DNA of 64,000 bases from the NCBI GenBank assembly GCA_963920525.1, contig OY986439.1, positions 23,092,819 to 23,156,818 on the forward strand, in the 5' to 3' direction. This DNA is from Dichetophora obliterata (taxonomy: Eukaryota; Arthropoda; Insecta; Diptera; Sciomyzidae). The notes beneath the pieces are model-generated. The model made no database searches. It was not told the DNA's origin and saw nothing but the letters and a program-made list of their open reading frames with translations. Numbering within the stretch: position 1 is the first letter of the stretch; each line of letters opens with the position of its first letter. Position numbers and translations under genes: made by a program. This document shows, in pieces, positions 20,168-31,010 of the stretch.

Positions 20168-21861
20168 TAATCGTTCATTTTGAGAATGCAGTTTTGATGT
20201 ACTTATGGTCAAAATAAGACTCATTGAAGGAATTATCGATTAAATATCGAGATATCGACTTTTTAGTCTTTTCCAAACGTTAATTTTGTTATAAAATGGT
20301 CAAATTAATTTTTTATGGTAATTTTACTATAAAATTATTTCTCTTGTACGAAATGTTGTGCTATAACCGAATTTATTGTGGGATTATGTTATTTTTTCTT
20401 ATGACCTTTTTCAAACTGGCCATAATCACAAATCCAATTTTGGGGATAATGTGAGGATTGTAATCCCTAAGCAGCGGGCATAAATCAAAAATTTTAAAAT
20501 GATATAAAATTGCTTATAAAAATCATTCTTGAAAAAATTTAAAAGTAATTAAAGTACCTTTTAAACGACTTATCAATCCTTTGAATCGATTGGATTTTGA
20601 CAAAAATATAAATGTTCACTAAAACACAACTTTCAGCAAGAAAAAACATCGATAGTTAATTGGCATATCGATAACTCCTTCCGTCAATCTTATTTTGACC
20701 ATGAGTACATCAAAACTGTATTCTCAAAATGAACGATTAGTAAAAGGTTTAAAAACAAAAAACAATATTATTTTACTGTTTAACCTAACAAAACAGGACA
20801 ACGACACATCAATCTTTTGAATAGAATGGATGAAAAATTTTAAAATAATATAAAATTGCTTATAAAAAATTATTCTTGAAAAAATTTAAAAGTAATTAAA
20901 GTACCTTTTAAACGACACATCAATCTTTTGAATCGAATGGATTTTGACAAAAATATAAATGTCTCCCCACCGTCATCGTGCTGTCATAAATAACAACAAA
21001 CGTTAATGACACCTAAACAGAACTTTCAGCAAGAAAAAAACATCGATAATTAATCGGTAGATCTATAATTCCATCGATCAATCTTATTTTGACCATGAGT
21101 GCATCAAAACTGCATTCTCAAAATGAACGATAATTTAAAGGTTTATAGACAAAAAAACCATACTATTTTACTATTTAACCTACTGTTTATACAAAAAAGA
21201 AAAAAAACACAGCAACAATAGAGAAAAAAATTTTAACATATTATACATCAAACGAAAGGTCGAAACGAAATTCATTGTTTCAGCTTTTAATATATGATGT
21301 TTTTGTTTTACCTTCATAGTGGAAGTTCTAGAGAGAATAACGTTTTATGCAAACAAAAATAATAATTTGCTGAAAGTCCGTCTGTAGCATGACCGGGGGA
21401 TCAATTCCCAATCTGCGTTATCGTCATATGAAAAGTGTTTTCAGCTTTACACGGAAAATGCGAATGCCGTTGTGTGTTAAAAGGGAAACAGCTGTTTTTT
21501 TTTTGCTGAAATGAAAACAAAGTTAACGCCGGTTGCAAACACGCGTAATCGACTTGCTATATTTGTTTCAGCTATTTTATGCTACCGAAAAACTTACCTT
21601 GGTTATATTCATTTATACAAAATTCATTATATTTTTCTTTTTGTTGTTGTTTATTTTTAATATATAGTTTTACTTTCTCAACCAATTTTATGGCTTTGGG
21701 AAAGCGATATAAGTCGAAGTGTTTCTCCGCAATTCTAGAGAATGAGTTTTCTTCATCGCGAAGTCTCCTCCTAAAAATCCTTGGGTTTTCTCTACGTAAA
21801 TCAATTAAAAGACTGTTGAAGCAATTCAAAATCAATTATTACCTATGATATATCCAATATG

Positions 21862-22553
21862 CAGGCATGTTCTACATTCCACTTCCGAGTGAAAATGAAA
21901 TTAAATCAGAATTAAATTCGATATATGGTGTTCTATATATCACTTTTTTCATTTTGTATTTTATGTAATTTATTAATAGCTGCGTTTCATTCGCCTCAAA
22001 ATAATCCAGATTATTTTTTTTACATGCAAAGCAAAAACAAAAATAATAGTCCTATAACAAATAGGATTATTTTTGCTATCCATATAAAATTGTGATATCG
22101 CCTTTAAAAAATTTGAAACTCAGGTGCCGCAACTGTATATTTTTATGAGCTGTCATTTCATTTTTTGAATTATTTGTTTGTTTGATACAATGACTATTAG
22201 ATAGCCATGACAGCTACCATGACGTTTAGAGTAAAACAAATTCAGATCGTTCACTAAGGTATCGCTACCATAACAGTTTTCAACGACACACGTTCTCATG
22301 ACACCTTATAGTTATTGTACCATGATTGCTTGTTTGAATTTAATTTTGACTGCAACGTTAGTGCCCTCTACGAGTCGATTTTCTTGCCGTTCCTTTGAGA
22401 AAATTTGTTATCGTGATTATATTAAGGCGAAAGGAACGCAGCTAATACAATTAATTGTATTAACAAAAAAAGTTATGCATAGTACACCAAATATCGAATT
22501 CAGTTATGATTTATTTTCACTTCCACTCGGAAGTGGAATGCAGAACATGCCTG
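21862..22553. mobile_element. MITE with CAGGCATGTTCT ends, split by a second MITE
   Basis: Inverted ends run from CAGGCATGTTCTACATTCCA (left) to the complementary block at 22524-22553. Similarity continues inward for about 90 bp on each side ('attcgatat.tggtgt'). The middle, 21977-22444, is a separate element with its own inverted ends. No target duplication was found. Confidence 0.6.
21977..22444. mobile_element. Nested MITE, TAGCTGCGTT family, copy 1
   Basis: The ends are TAGCTGCGTTTCATTCGCC and the complement of a near-identical end (GGCGAAAGGAACGCAGCTA). The interior shares long stretches with the copy at 47707-48332 in opposite orientation, for example around 'aataatccagattatt', 'ttatgagctgtcattt' and 'gtgccctctacgagtcg'. 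Two copies with matching ends define a family. Confidence 0.7.
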
Positions 22554-23055
22554 AAACTCTTTGCAGATGAAGGTAAATTAATGATACAGTAATTTTTGTA
22601 AATGTTTTCTACCATCTTATACGTTGTTTATATTTCTTTTTCATGAAAGCTTTGTTTAATAGACATAAAGCAACTATCAAATGCTATTCAGCAACTACTT
22701 TCTATTAGGCGAACAAGAATCGCGTTTTTATGTGCAGTGAAGTGAAATCGTTAAATAAAAACTATTGTGAAAAGCTTTTTTCACATCACTTTAACGCAAA
22801 ACGGGAATTGACCCCCGGGTTGGAAAGAAATTATTTGTTTTATCTTTTCTTGTGAATGGTATTCGAATTGATTTGCTCGGTCAATTATTAGCAAAAATAT
22901 AGCTGAATTATATTATAGACTTATATTATATATATTATAGAGTACTACAAAACACCATTTTCAGATCTTGGCGCCATGGAAACCGTAATCGTGCCATTAC
23001 GGTAAGTGGGGCGCCGTGATTTGGAAGTGTTTTTTTGTTCAGAACAAACAAATAA

Positions 23056-24042
23056 TTGGACCTATTCTGCCAGATCTATTACTCTGTTATGAGTTTTCTG
23101 TTATAATTATAAAAGATACCGACCATAAAAGATCTGTTAAAATTGATATTCTTTATACTTTTATAGAATCAATCTTCAAAAACAAAAATCTTTTACAATT
23201 CCGTTAACTTCTTTTATGAAACAGCTGATTGCGTCAATAAATTAAAAAATAAACTAACGCAAATTGCAAATATTTTTACAAAACTAGCGCTAAAGAAGTG
23301 ACGTGCATTAGCATTACAAATTAGCATTGCTAATTTCTTTAACCCACTTAGCTCAACCGTCTTTTTAAAAGGCCACCAAAAACGTCAACAGAAATGAGAA
23401 AAAATAGTTTCTGGCGCTATGTGTGCTAAATTGCTTATTTTAAAACAATGGCGAATTGGGAGGATGACCCTGAGCAGAAGCTCAAATTTCAATAAAAGTC
23501 GTTACTGACGCAGTTGTGGTGACAGAGGTGAATGCGTAGGCTACAAACATAAAGAACAACGTGGAGATGGGCATGGAAGTGGCCAAAACCACCGAATGAG
23601 AATCGTCTTGGCGGCGATGGTGGTAGCCCATCCTACGAACGACAAGATGTTGAATGCACGAGGGAGCGAACTAGTAACTACGATGGAGGTGATACAGGAG
23701 GTTCCTCATACTATGTATAGAATAATGGACGCAACAATAAGCGTAGTAACACACAGAATAAAATTAAAATTTTAATAAAAGGCAGAAAAATGTATCTGTT
23801 ATTCTGTTGTATGTATTTCATAACAGATTTTGTCATGTAGAATACCAATCCAAGAGTTTGTAGAAGATTTTTTGACAGTTCGAAAAATATTTTGTGATTT
23901 ATAACAGTTTTTATAAAAGATTGTCATGCAGAAGACGAATTTTGATCTCATAACAGATTTTTTGACAGCTCAAAATTTTGTGTGGGAAATCATAACAGAA
24001 TAACAGAATTTTTTCATAAAGACTCCGCAGAATAAGCCCAAA
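23056..24042. mobile_element. Possible inverted-repeat element
   Basis: The left end TTGGACCTATTCTGC and the right end GCAGAATAAGCCCAA are inverted repeats. Inner flanks on both sides are rich in 'ctgttat' or 'ataacag' motifs in opposite orientation. It surrounds the decayed coding-like stretch at 23448-23770. No target duplication is established. Confidence 0.4.
23448..23770 (+). pseudogene. Decayed coding-like sequence, possibly a retrocopy
   Basis: Base composition is clearly less AT-rich than the surroundings. A start-like ATG reads MANWEDDPEQKLKFQ before a stop. Shifted frames then read a Gly/Asn/Ser-rich segment (ENRLGGDGGSPSYERQ, SNYDGGDTGGSSYYV, NNGRNNKRSN). An AATAAAA signal and an A-rich tract follow at 23758-23785. 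This looks like a frameshifted copy of a Gly-rich protein gene, perhaps an RNA-binding protein. I cannot name the parent. Confidence 0.35.
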
Positions 24043-25201
24043 TATGTTTGATAGAGCATAAAAACTAAACCTCAAATAATTATCAATTTTTAGTTTTTTT
24101 TAATGGTACAAGATCTTTTAAAAAAATATCTATATTATTACCCTCATCTAATAGATCTTAAAGATTGATATGCAATTTAGAAGATTATTAAATTATGTAT
24201 TACGAAAAATACAAATCAAATTAATTTTAACAGTAAGTTTAATTTTATGAGCAATTTTGTATTACTTTTGTTTCTAATTAGTGATCAAACTGTTATTTTC
24301 TCAAAAATTTCCAGTATTAAGGTTTTAAAAATATATTTAATATTTAAAGACTTAAGTTTTATCTTTCATTTTATATACACAATCCCATATATGTTTTTGG
24401 AATTAACTCCAACTGTAATATATTTGTTGCGAAGATGAACCATTTGATTTAATAAAATGGAAGCTGTTGGACAAAAAAGATCAGATTAAAGTTTTAAAAA
24501 TTTTCCACTGACTGAAAACCCTATTAACTCAAATAAATATTACTGCAAAAATGTTGCGTTAAGCACAGTTTTTTATTGTAATGTTGATATGAGGAAATAT
24601 GGAGAAAGAAAGTAGAACAACTTAGATACATATGCTTGCAAGAACCACATTCCGTGTAAGGGCAAATCATATCATCATAAAGTAACACCATAAAAATAAA
24701 AAAATCGCAAATGCTATATACAAAATGATATTAAAGATAAATTTTTAAGCTTTAATAATTAGCTTTCCATAATCCATTGTCATAACGGTAGTTTTTGAAA
24801 AAAAAAAACGTTTCTGTGTAAACAAAAATTTTATATTTACATACAAATTGCTCTAAAATGTAAAAAAAACTAAACGAATTGGATAACTTGACAATTTTGT
24901 ACAAGGTTATTATATGATCTTTAACTTAATCATCAATATCGGTCATATAGGAGAATAAAAGTTGCATTAAATTGCTTTTTTTAGTGTTATTTGGAAAAAA
25001 CTGCTTTTATATTGCGTTTAGTTGTGTTTTACAAAAATCTGGGTTTTCCAGCATAAACGGCCTACAACTCGAAAACAAATCGATAAATCGATTTTGCCTT
25101 AGGCCATTCCTAATTTTATTTAAGGAACTTCACGAATCCATTGTCAAATCACAAAATCTGACAGATCATAAGAAAGCTTGGGCCAAATAATATAATAATA
25201 A
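24043..25201. other. AT-rich intergenic stretch
   Basis: I see no gene, strong inverted repeat or conserved motif. Short open frames here are AT-biased and look random. Confidence 0.5.
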
Positions 25202-25251
25202 GGCTATTCACAGTTTTAGCATGCATTTAACAAATCGTATTTATAGCATTT

Positions 25252-25493
25252 CGTCGCTGCGCCTACAAAAATGGTTATGTGTTTTTTAGCAACTTTTCAG
25301 GAGAGCAAAAAAACTGAGTTTTTCAGAGCATTTCTGCTACTGCTAGCACATAGATGTTTTGATTACTTCTAAACCAAAAGAGATCTAAAAAAACGTCAAA
25401 TGCAGAAATATGTGCGATGGATAGTGTTAATAAAATACCCAATAAAAAAATTTTAAAAAAAATCACATAACCATTTTTGTAGGCGAAGCGACG
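25252..25493. mobile_element. 242-bp MITE, TSD ATTT
   Basis: Inverted ends of about 30 bp start CGTCGCTGCGCCTACAAAAA and match the complement of the right end with one mismatch. The flanking ATTT is duplicated (25248-25251 and 25494-25497), while the relative at 61338-61656 has one ATTT at this point. The short frame inside is not a gene. Confidence 0.8.
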
Positions 25494-25522
25494 ATTTGTT
25501 ATTGTTGAAACTGTGAGCACCC

Positions 25523-26724
25523 TTGGAAAAGTTCCAAGAAGTGCAATTCTATGTATTACCGGGGCATTGTCCACAACACCAACCAGCGCTCTAAATGTCA
25601 CTTCCCTTTTCTTGATAGCTTTGCTAGGAAATATGCTAACACAGCAGCCCTCAGACTTAGATAATCTGGAAATTGGATAGGTAATAACTGCTGCCAAACA
25701 ATTATTCTGAATGCCTCTGACCCCGACAAAACAAGCTTCTGTGTTTCGTGCTTAAATCTTAAAAAAGAACTGCGTAGCTCTCATCCCTTCACGTCTATAC
25801 TGAGCAAACAAAATCCCCCTTAAAACCACCGGCATAAAATTTTAACAGATGGATCCAAGCTTCGAGAACAAGTAGGGGATTATTTACTTCCAGTATCTTT
25901 AAGTCGAAGTGTCATTTAGACTTCCAAATTATTGTAGTGTCTACCAAGCGAAAATTATGGCTATTCACGAAACTGCTAAGATTCTAGGTCAAAAAAACTT
26001 TGAGGGAAAGAGTATTTCCATCTTTTCAGATAGCCAAGCTGCATTGGAGGAGCTGAACTCACATATTGACAACTCCAAATCTCTCACTGAGTGCCGCAGA
26101 TCTCTTTACGAGATGGCAAGGCTATTCAGGATCCATTCAGGATATGGGTAGCCGGACATAGGGATATCGAGCGAAATAATTTGGCTGACAAATTGGCATA
26201 CCCATTTCCTCCTATAAACTCCAGTGCAAGAACAGATATTTAAGTCTTGCACAAGAACGCTGGGAAATCCTTGATACATGTAGGATAGCTAAGCTAACAT
26301 GGCCTATCTACGACTTAAAACGCACCAGCTCACTACTTGAGTTTAACAAGGTAAACCTATAAAAAATAGTAGGAATCCTCGCGGGTCACTGCCTAACACA
26401 TGCTTTTCGGTTAAGACTTGCATCAAATGATTTTTGCAGAAGCTGCAAATTTGAAGAGGAAGTAGAAAATGTTCAGCACTTCCTCTGCGAATGTCCGGCT
26501 TTAGCTAAGAAGAAGAATGTCAACTCTGGGCCATCCCTTTCTAAATGGACTTGCCGAAGTCTCATGCCTGGAAATCAAGCATATCTTAAAATCAATTATC
26601 CGCTCGAACAGTTTTGAGGAGGGAAATCTCTCATATATTCAAAGAGATTATGTGGTCTCAAAACGGGCCTACACTAGCCTAAGTGTACGAGTCATCTACC
26701 GGCTCAGCCACCTTAACCTAACCT
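25523..26724 (+). mobile_element. 5'-truncated, decayed LINE with RNase H (second copy)
   Basis: It is homologous to the LINE at 15435-17024 (for example 'gtctaccaagcg', 'tttcagatagccaagctgca', 'gaatgtccggct'). It is shorter at the 5' end and broken by frameshifts; the RNase H part reads in a piece at 25909-26151 ([33 protein letters not shown]). The tail is a CCTAA repeat. The 14-bp target duplication AACTGTGAGCACCC is perfect (25509-25522 and 26725-26738), although the body is decayed. Confidence 0.85.
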
Positions 26725-26795
26725 AACTGTGAGCACCCCGCCATGTGACTGTCGTATTCAATAATTAAGCAACCCTGTTATGTATGTAATTATGA

Positions 26796-27240
26796 AGGCC
26801 CAACCAAAATAGACGAAACGAGACGATAGCAACTTGACGAACGTCTGCACTCATTACGGATGTTTACGGATTTAACCCAAAATGAAACGATTTGCTCAAC
26901 TCGTCTGAATGAGCTGATCAGTTGGTAATAAGGTGTTATTTATTTGATTAATTTGTGCATTTTAGAATTTTTAATAAAGATTTGTGAAAGATGAGTGAAA
27001 TAATAGTGAAATTGAAGCAAATTGATGAAAATAAAATAAGAACGCACTTTGCACAGCTGTTGTTAACGAGTTGCTACGATAGCAGATCGGTTCTTATGGA
27101 ATAATACGTCTTGTCAAACTGTTTCGTTTAGTTTCGTTCAGTTACGTTTGCTCATTTTGGGTAACTACATTCAAATGTATTTAACCGAACACTTACGTTT
27201 TTACTCGTTACGGAGCAAATCGTCTATTTTGGTTAGGCCT
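26796..27240. mobile_element. 445-bp MITE, TSD TGA
   Basis: The ends AGGCCCAACCAAAATAGACG (left) and the complement of AGGCCTAACCAAAATAGACG (right) are inverted. The flanking TGA is doubled (26793-26795 and 27241-27243), and the relative at 61338-61656 reads through this point without the insert. A 3-bp duplication is compatible with PIF/Harbinger, but without a transposase the superfamily is an inference. Confidence 0.75.
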
Positions 27241-27457
27241 TGAGGCTGTAGACAGAGCGAGTACGAGGTAAAAAAAACACGTCCAAAGGCTACTTTACGC
27301 GAGTTTGCAACTTGTCTTTACATGGAAAACAACAACAAAGCAAAATAGGTTTACGTGAATTGGCGTACAAATAACAGACCAACGTATTCAAACTGTGAAT
27401 AGCCGTAATGTCTGTGAATAGTTTTGAGCACAACTAAGAAATCTGCAACCCTGCAGC

Positions 27458-28731
27458 CAGTGTTGCCAGAAATTTTTTAAGGTTGTAGCTAAAACTGATG
27501 AAATAGTAGCTAAAAAAGAGCTAAAAAAATTTTTGTAGCCAAAAAAAAACTAAATATTTTTTTCTAGAAAAAATTTTTTTTTCTGCTAGAGCACGCCATC
27601 CACGCAGGAGTTCAGTTCTATCGCCAACCTTGTTTCTGGTTTTTATCAACGACCTTCTGTCGTTGACGTTTAGCCCAATACATTCGTTTGCGGACCACAG
27701 CAGCATTTGTCATTCATATTCATTTAAAAAACGCCCAAGCTCTATGGAGATTGAGAGAAAAAGGCAAAATATGAATGATACACTCCTAAATGATCTACAA
27801 AAAAATTTCCGAGTGGGGTCTTGCTAATAGAGTAGAGTTCAATGCAAGCAAGACTCAGTGCTGCCTGTTAACCCACAAGCGGATGAATGGAATGGTGTGG
27901 ATCTTGTGGAATCAGCCACTCTTGACGTTCTGGGCATATCGATCCAATCTGATCTTCGTTGGAATGATCATATTTTCGATGTGTCGAAAGAAGCGGGCAA
28001 GTGCCTAGGTTTTTTAAAACGGTACAAAAAATATTTCACTTCAGCTGATCTTTGCATGATCTACACCTCATATATTAGGCCAAAAATTAAGTGCAATTCG
28101 CACATTTGGGCAGGTGCTTCAAGATCTTATTTGAAGCTTCTGGATCAAATTCAACGACTTGCGAAATATTTGATTGGAGATGAAAGTATTTTATCCTCTC
28201 TTAACTCTCTTGGGCATCGACGCAATGTTGGTTGCCTAAGCCTTCTGTATAGGTACTACCATGGGAAGTGTTCAAGGGAGATACATGGCCTGACGCCACC
28301 AGCTCGTGTGTTTCCCAGGTCCACACGGGCAGCTGTTCAAGCCCACCCCTTTACTATTGCGCCGATGTCCATCAACCCTTACGGTAAGGTTGTGAAATAG
28401 TCTCCCTGCGAGCGTGTTTCCCGGCAGTTTTGAGCTGTGCAAGTTTAAAACAAATCTTCACTCCATCTATCCACCCTCCAACTAACTATCACCCATCTTC
28501 CGAATCAACACAGTGCTTATGTATTTATAGGGGGCATCCCCTGAGTGTTGGTTCAGACTAAAAAAAAAATGGTCACAAAAGTAATATTTTGTAATTATTT
28601 TGTAGCTAAAAAATAGCTAAGCAAAATAAAAAAGCTAAAAAAGTAGCTAGGAGCTAAAACGCAATATTTGTAGCTAAGTGAGAAAAAAAAGAGCTTAATT
28701 TAGCTAAAAAATCGCTAAACTGGCAACACTG
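27458..28731. mobile_element. hAT-type element (CAGTGTTGCCA ends) split by a LINE
   Basis: The ends CAGTGTTGCCAGAA and CTGGCAACACTG are inverted and flanked by perfect 8-bp repeats CCTGCAGC (27450-27457 and 28732-28739), the hAT pattern. The two halves (27458-27590 and about 28570-28731) are rich in 'tagctaaaa' subrepeats and carry no transposase. The middle is a Jockey-like LINE fragment. The right end lies 85 bp from the Sirt6 start codon after its target repeat, so it sits at or in the Sirt6 promoter or 5' UTR. Confidence 0.85.
27592..28570 (+). pseudogene. Jockey/CR1-like LINE ORF2 fragment, broken
   Basis: Pieces of the RT and downstream region are readable in shifted frames: VFINDLLSL and SFADHSSI (the usual ADD box reads ADH), NRVEFNASKTQCCLLTHKR, then a longer frame (27858-28400) with LDVLGISIQSDLRWNDHI, SKEAGKCLGFLKRYKKYF, YTSYIRPKIKCNSHIWAG and LDQIQRLAKYLIGD. 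The end region reads LPASVFPG, and a ten-A run closes it (28560-28569). It is 5'-truncated and dead. Confidence 0.75.
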
Positions 28732-28823
28732 CCTGCAGCAGAGTTAATCGAACAAACCTTTTAATATGAATTTGTTGTTCCCAGATAAAAATTATAATTA
28801 ATTAATTAATAGGATTTCAAATA

Positions 28824-30186
28824 ATGTCCTGTAATTATGCAGATGGATTATCGGAATATGCACACAAAGGTATTCTAGGCGTTCCGGAGGTGAGTGTTGA
28901 AAACAGGTGTGTAGAATGTTTATTAAAAACACTGCTTTGTACATTTAGAAATTCGACAATGATGCTGAAATTGAAAAGAAATGTGCACAGCTAGCGGATT
29001 GGTTGCAAGAGGCAAAACATGTAGTAGTGCATACTGGAGCAGGCATTAGTACATCGGCCGGCATTCCAGATTTTCGGTGTGTATAGCGTAATTGCTTATT
29101 TTAGTCGTTACACGAATTCGTTACAATTTCACAGAGGACCCAAAGGAGTATGGACTTTGGAGAAAAAAAGCGAGAAACCAATTATAAATATATCCTTTGA
29201 TGATGCACAACCCACCAAGACTCACATGGCGCTGAAAGCGCTAGTCGAGCAGGGATACGTGCGATACATCATTAGCCAAAATATTGACGGCTTGCATCTT
29301 AAATCTGGCTTAGAGCGACAATATGTGGCTGAATTGCATGGCAACATGTTTATAGAACAATGCAGCAAGTGCCGCAAGTAATATAAATTTTGGATGCACA
29401 ATCAAAGGTTTAATTGTTTTCCCTCTTTTCCTAGGCAATACATAAGACAAACTGCGTCTGAGACTGTTGGACAGAAACCTTGTGGTGGTACTTGCAGAGC
29501 TGGTGGAGAAAACGAACGAGCTTGTCGCGGTGGAATTCTGCTGGACAATGTGCTGGATTGGGAACATGATTTGCCAGAGCGCGATATGGATATGGCGCTG
29601 ATGCATTCCACGTAAGATTTTAAATCATTTATTTAAGAACTAGAAAAAATTTATGCTTTCTCTACTATTTCTAGTTTATCCGATCTTAATATAACACTCG
29701 GTACCACACTTCAAATTATTCCAAGCGGTAATCTGCCTTTAAAAAACAAAAAATATGGAGGAAAACTAGTTGTCTGCAATTTGCAACCAACAAAACATGT
29801 AAGCAACAATTAAGTTGTCAATTGCGTTCTGAATTATTAAGCGTTATCTTGATTGACAGGACAAGAAAGCTGATCTTATAATTTCAACATATGTCGATGA
29901 TATTTTGTGTCGTGTTTGCAAGCGTCTGGGTGTTGAAATACCTGACTACTGCCCAAATAGCGATCCAACCAAATCCGGTGCACAATGCTCAGAATGGACA
30001 CTTCCCTTGAAAGCAATTAAAGAGTTGGAGAAGATGTATAACAGTAAGTTAAAAACACATAACCAGGAGCGCAAAGCGACAAAAGTAGGCAAATTCTCCA
30101 CATTCCTTAAAAACGAAAAAATAATAGCAAAGAAGCAAAAAATTAAAAAAGAAGATATAAAAGACGAGCTGCAAGGTTCGGATTGA
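28824..30186 (+). CDS. Sirt6: Sirtuin-6 NAD+-dependent deacylase, six exons
   Basis: Exons 28824-28889, 28949-29076, 29135-29377, 29435-29611, 29675-29798 and 29860-30186 join in phase with GT-AG borders to 354 residues. The start [16 protein letters not shown] aligns with the SIRT6 N-terminus. Key residues keep SIRT6 numbering: the GAGIS motif (52-56), IPDFRGP with Arg65, SQNIDGLH (112-119) and catalytic His133 in ELHGN. A zinc site is formed by Cys141, Cys144, Cys166 and Cys176, and the cofactor loops [14 protein letters not shown] and NLQPTKHD are present. The family removes acetyl and long acyl groups from histone H3 and other proteins and acts in chromatin and DNA repair. The tail from about residue 300 is Lys-rich and probably disordered. 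All introns are short (57-61 bp). The gene appears intact. Confidence 0.95.
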
Positions 30187-30802
30187 GACTGATAATAAAA
30201 AGAAATGAGATAAGAAATCGATCAATGCTTTTTTACCTTCGTGCTGTTTATACTAAAATAATATTTATTATAAAAAATATTTAGAAAATTCACTTTAACT
30301 TGATGACGTCTTTAGTTTTTTTTTTCATTACTTTGAATGGTTTAATTATTTTAATTCAAATAACTATTAAGAAACTATTTGTTGTTATCGGTGCGATTTG
30401 TTCAACATAAAAGGTGTTTTTGTCTTTAGAGTGGAAATCAAATACAATGTAATTACAAAATAAAAATTTAGAAGAAAAGTGTGCTTGACAACTCCGACGC
30501 GCGACTGAAGCTTACTCCTTGAGATTGGTTACCTTAGAATTTGAAATATATATAATAGGCAAAGGGGGTGCATAAAGGCATTTCTTATAATACTGTAAGG
30601 ATTTTATACTTTTATTCATATTTTAAAATATATATAACTTTTATTAATTAAATACATTGTAAGGTACTTTGATTTCCTTCACTATATCATTATATTATAT
30701 CACCTTAAAAAAATACTAATATTGATAGATATAAATGAAAATAAAACTTTTTCTAATAGATATAAATGAAAATGAAGCTTTCAAAATTTTTGCTTGATAT
30801 TT
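30187..30802. other. Sirt6 3' flank
   Basis: AATAAA-type signals occur at 30191 and around 30256. The rest is AT-rich with no gene. A short internal repeat of 'aatagatataaatgaaaat' appears near 30720-30775. Confidence 0.5.
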
Positions 30803-31006
30803 CTGTGTCGACAAGGAATAACGACTGAACTCAAATTATCGTAAAAAACGATATTTTTATTGTACTAACTGCGATCTTTTTCCTGAAATATTTAAAACGT
30901 TACAAACAGTAATAGGTGCAGAATAAAGTGGTTATCTTTGCCAAGAAAATGCCATATCGCTTTTTTACGATATTTTCAGTTTAGTCGTTATTCCTTGTCG
31001 ACACAG
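30803..31006. mobile_element. Hairpin MITE, CTGTGTCGAC ends, TSD ATTT
   Basis: Arms of about 50 bp start CTGTGTCGACAAGGAATAAC and are inverted at the right end. ATTT flanks both sides (30799-30802 and 31007-31010). There is no coding capacity. Confidence 0.75.
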
Positions 31007-31010
31007 ATTT

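Larger units (their letters stand above)
19247..23010. repeat. Composite foldback region
   Basis: Many segments pair as inverted repeats. A 49-bp block at 19276-19324 is exactly reverse-complementary to 20963-21011. The next block, 19325-19380, pairs imperfectly with 22943-22995. 19580-19834 pairs with about 21125-21400. The segment after the SINE (20182-20260) pairs with both 20640-20740 and 21023-21130, which are direct repeats of each other. No transposase frame is seen. It looks like a large foldback element with duplicated right arms, later hit by a SINE and by MITEs. Confidence 0.55.
25202..27404. mobile_element. MITE (GGCTATTCACAGTTT ends) carrying three nested insertions
   Basis: The ends GGCTATTCACAGTTT and AAACTGTGAATAGCC bound a host MITE of about 320 bp. 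The copy at 61338-61656 is its uninterrupted relative in opposite orientation. Aligned to that copy, this one is interrupted at three places: 25252-25493 (MITE), 25523-26724 (LINE) and 26796-27240 (MITE). In each case the empty site in the other copy has a single copy of the duplicated target. Confidence 0.85.

Noticed and set aside
21572..21848. Two overlapping frames of 87 and 89 codons on opposite strands
   Set aside because: No family resemblance or splice context, and the position is inside the foldback region.
29310..29611. Minus-strand frames within Sirt6
   Set aside because: They lie antisense to well-supported Sirt6 exons and have no recognisable domains.
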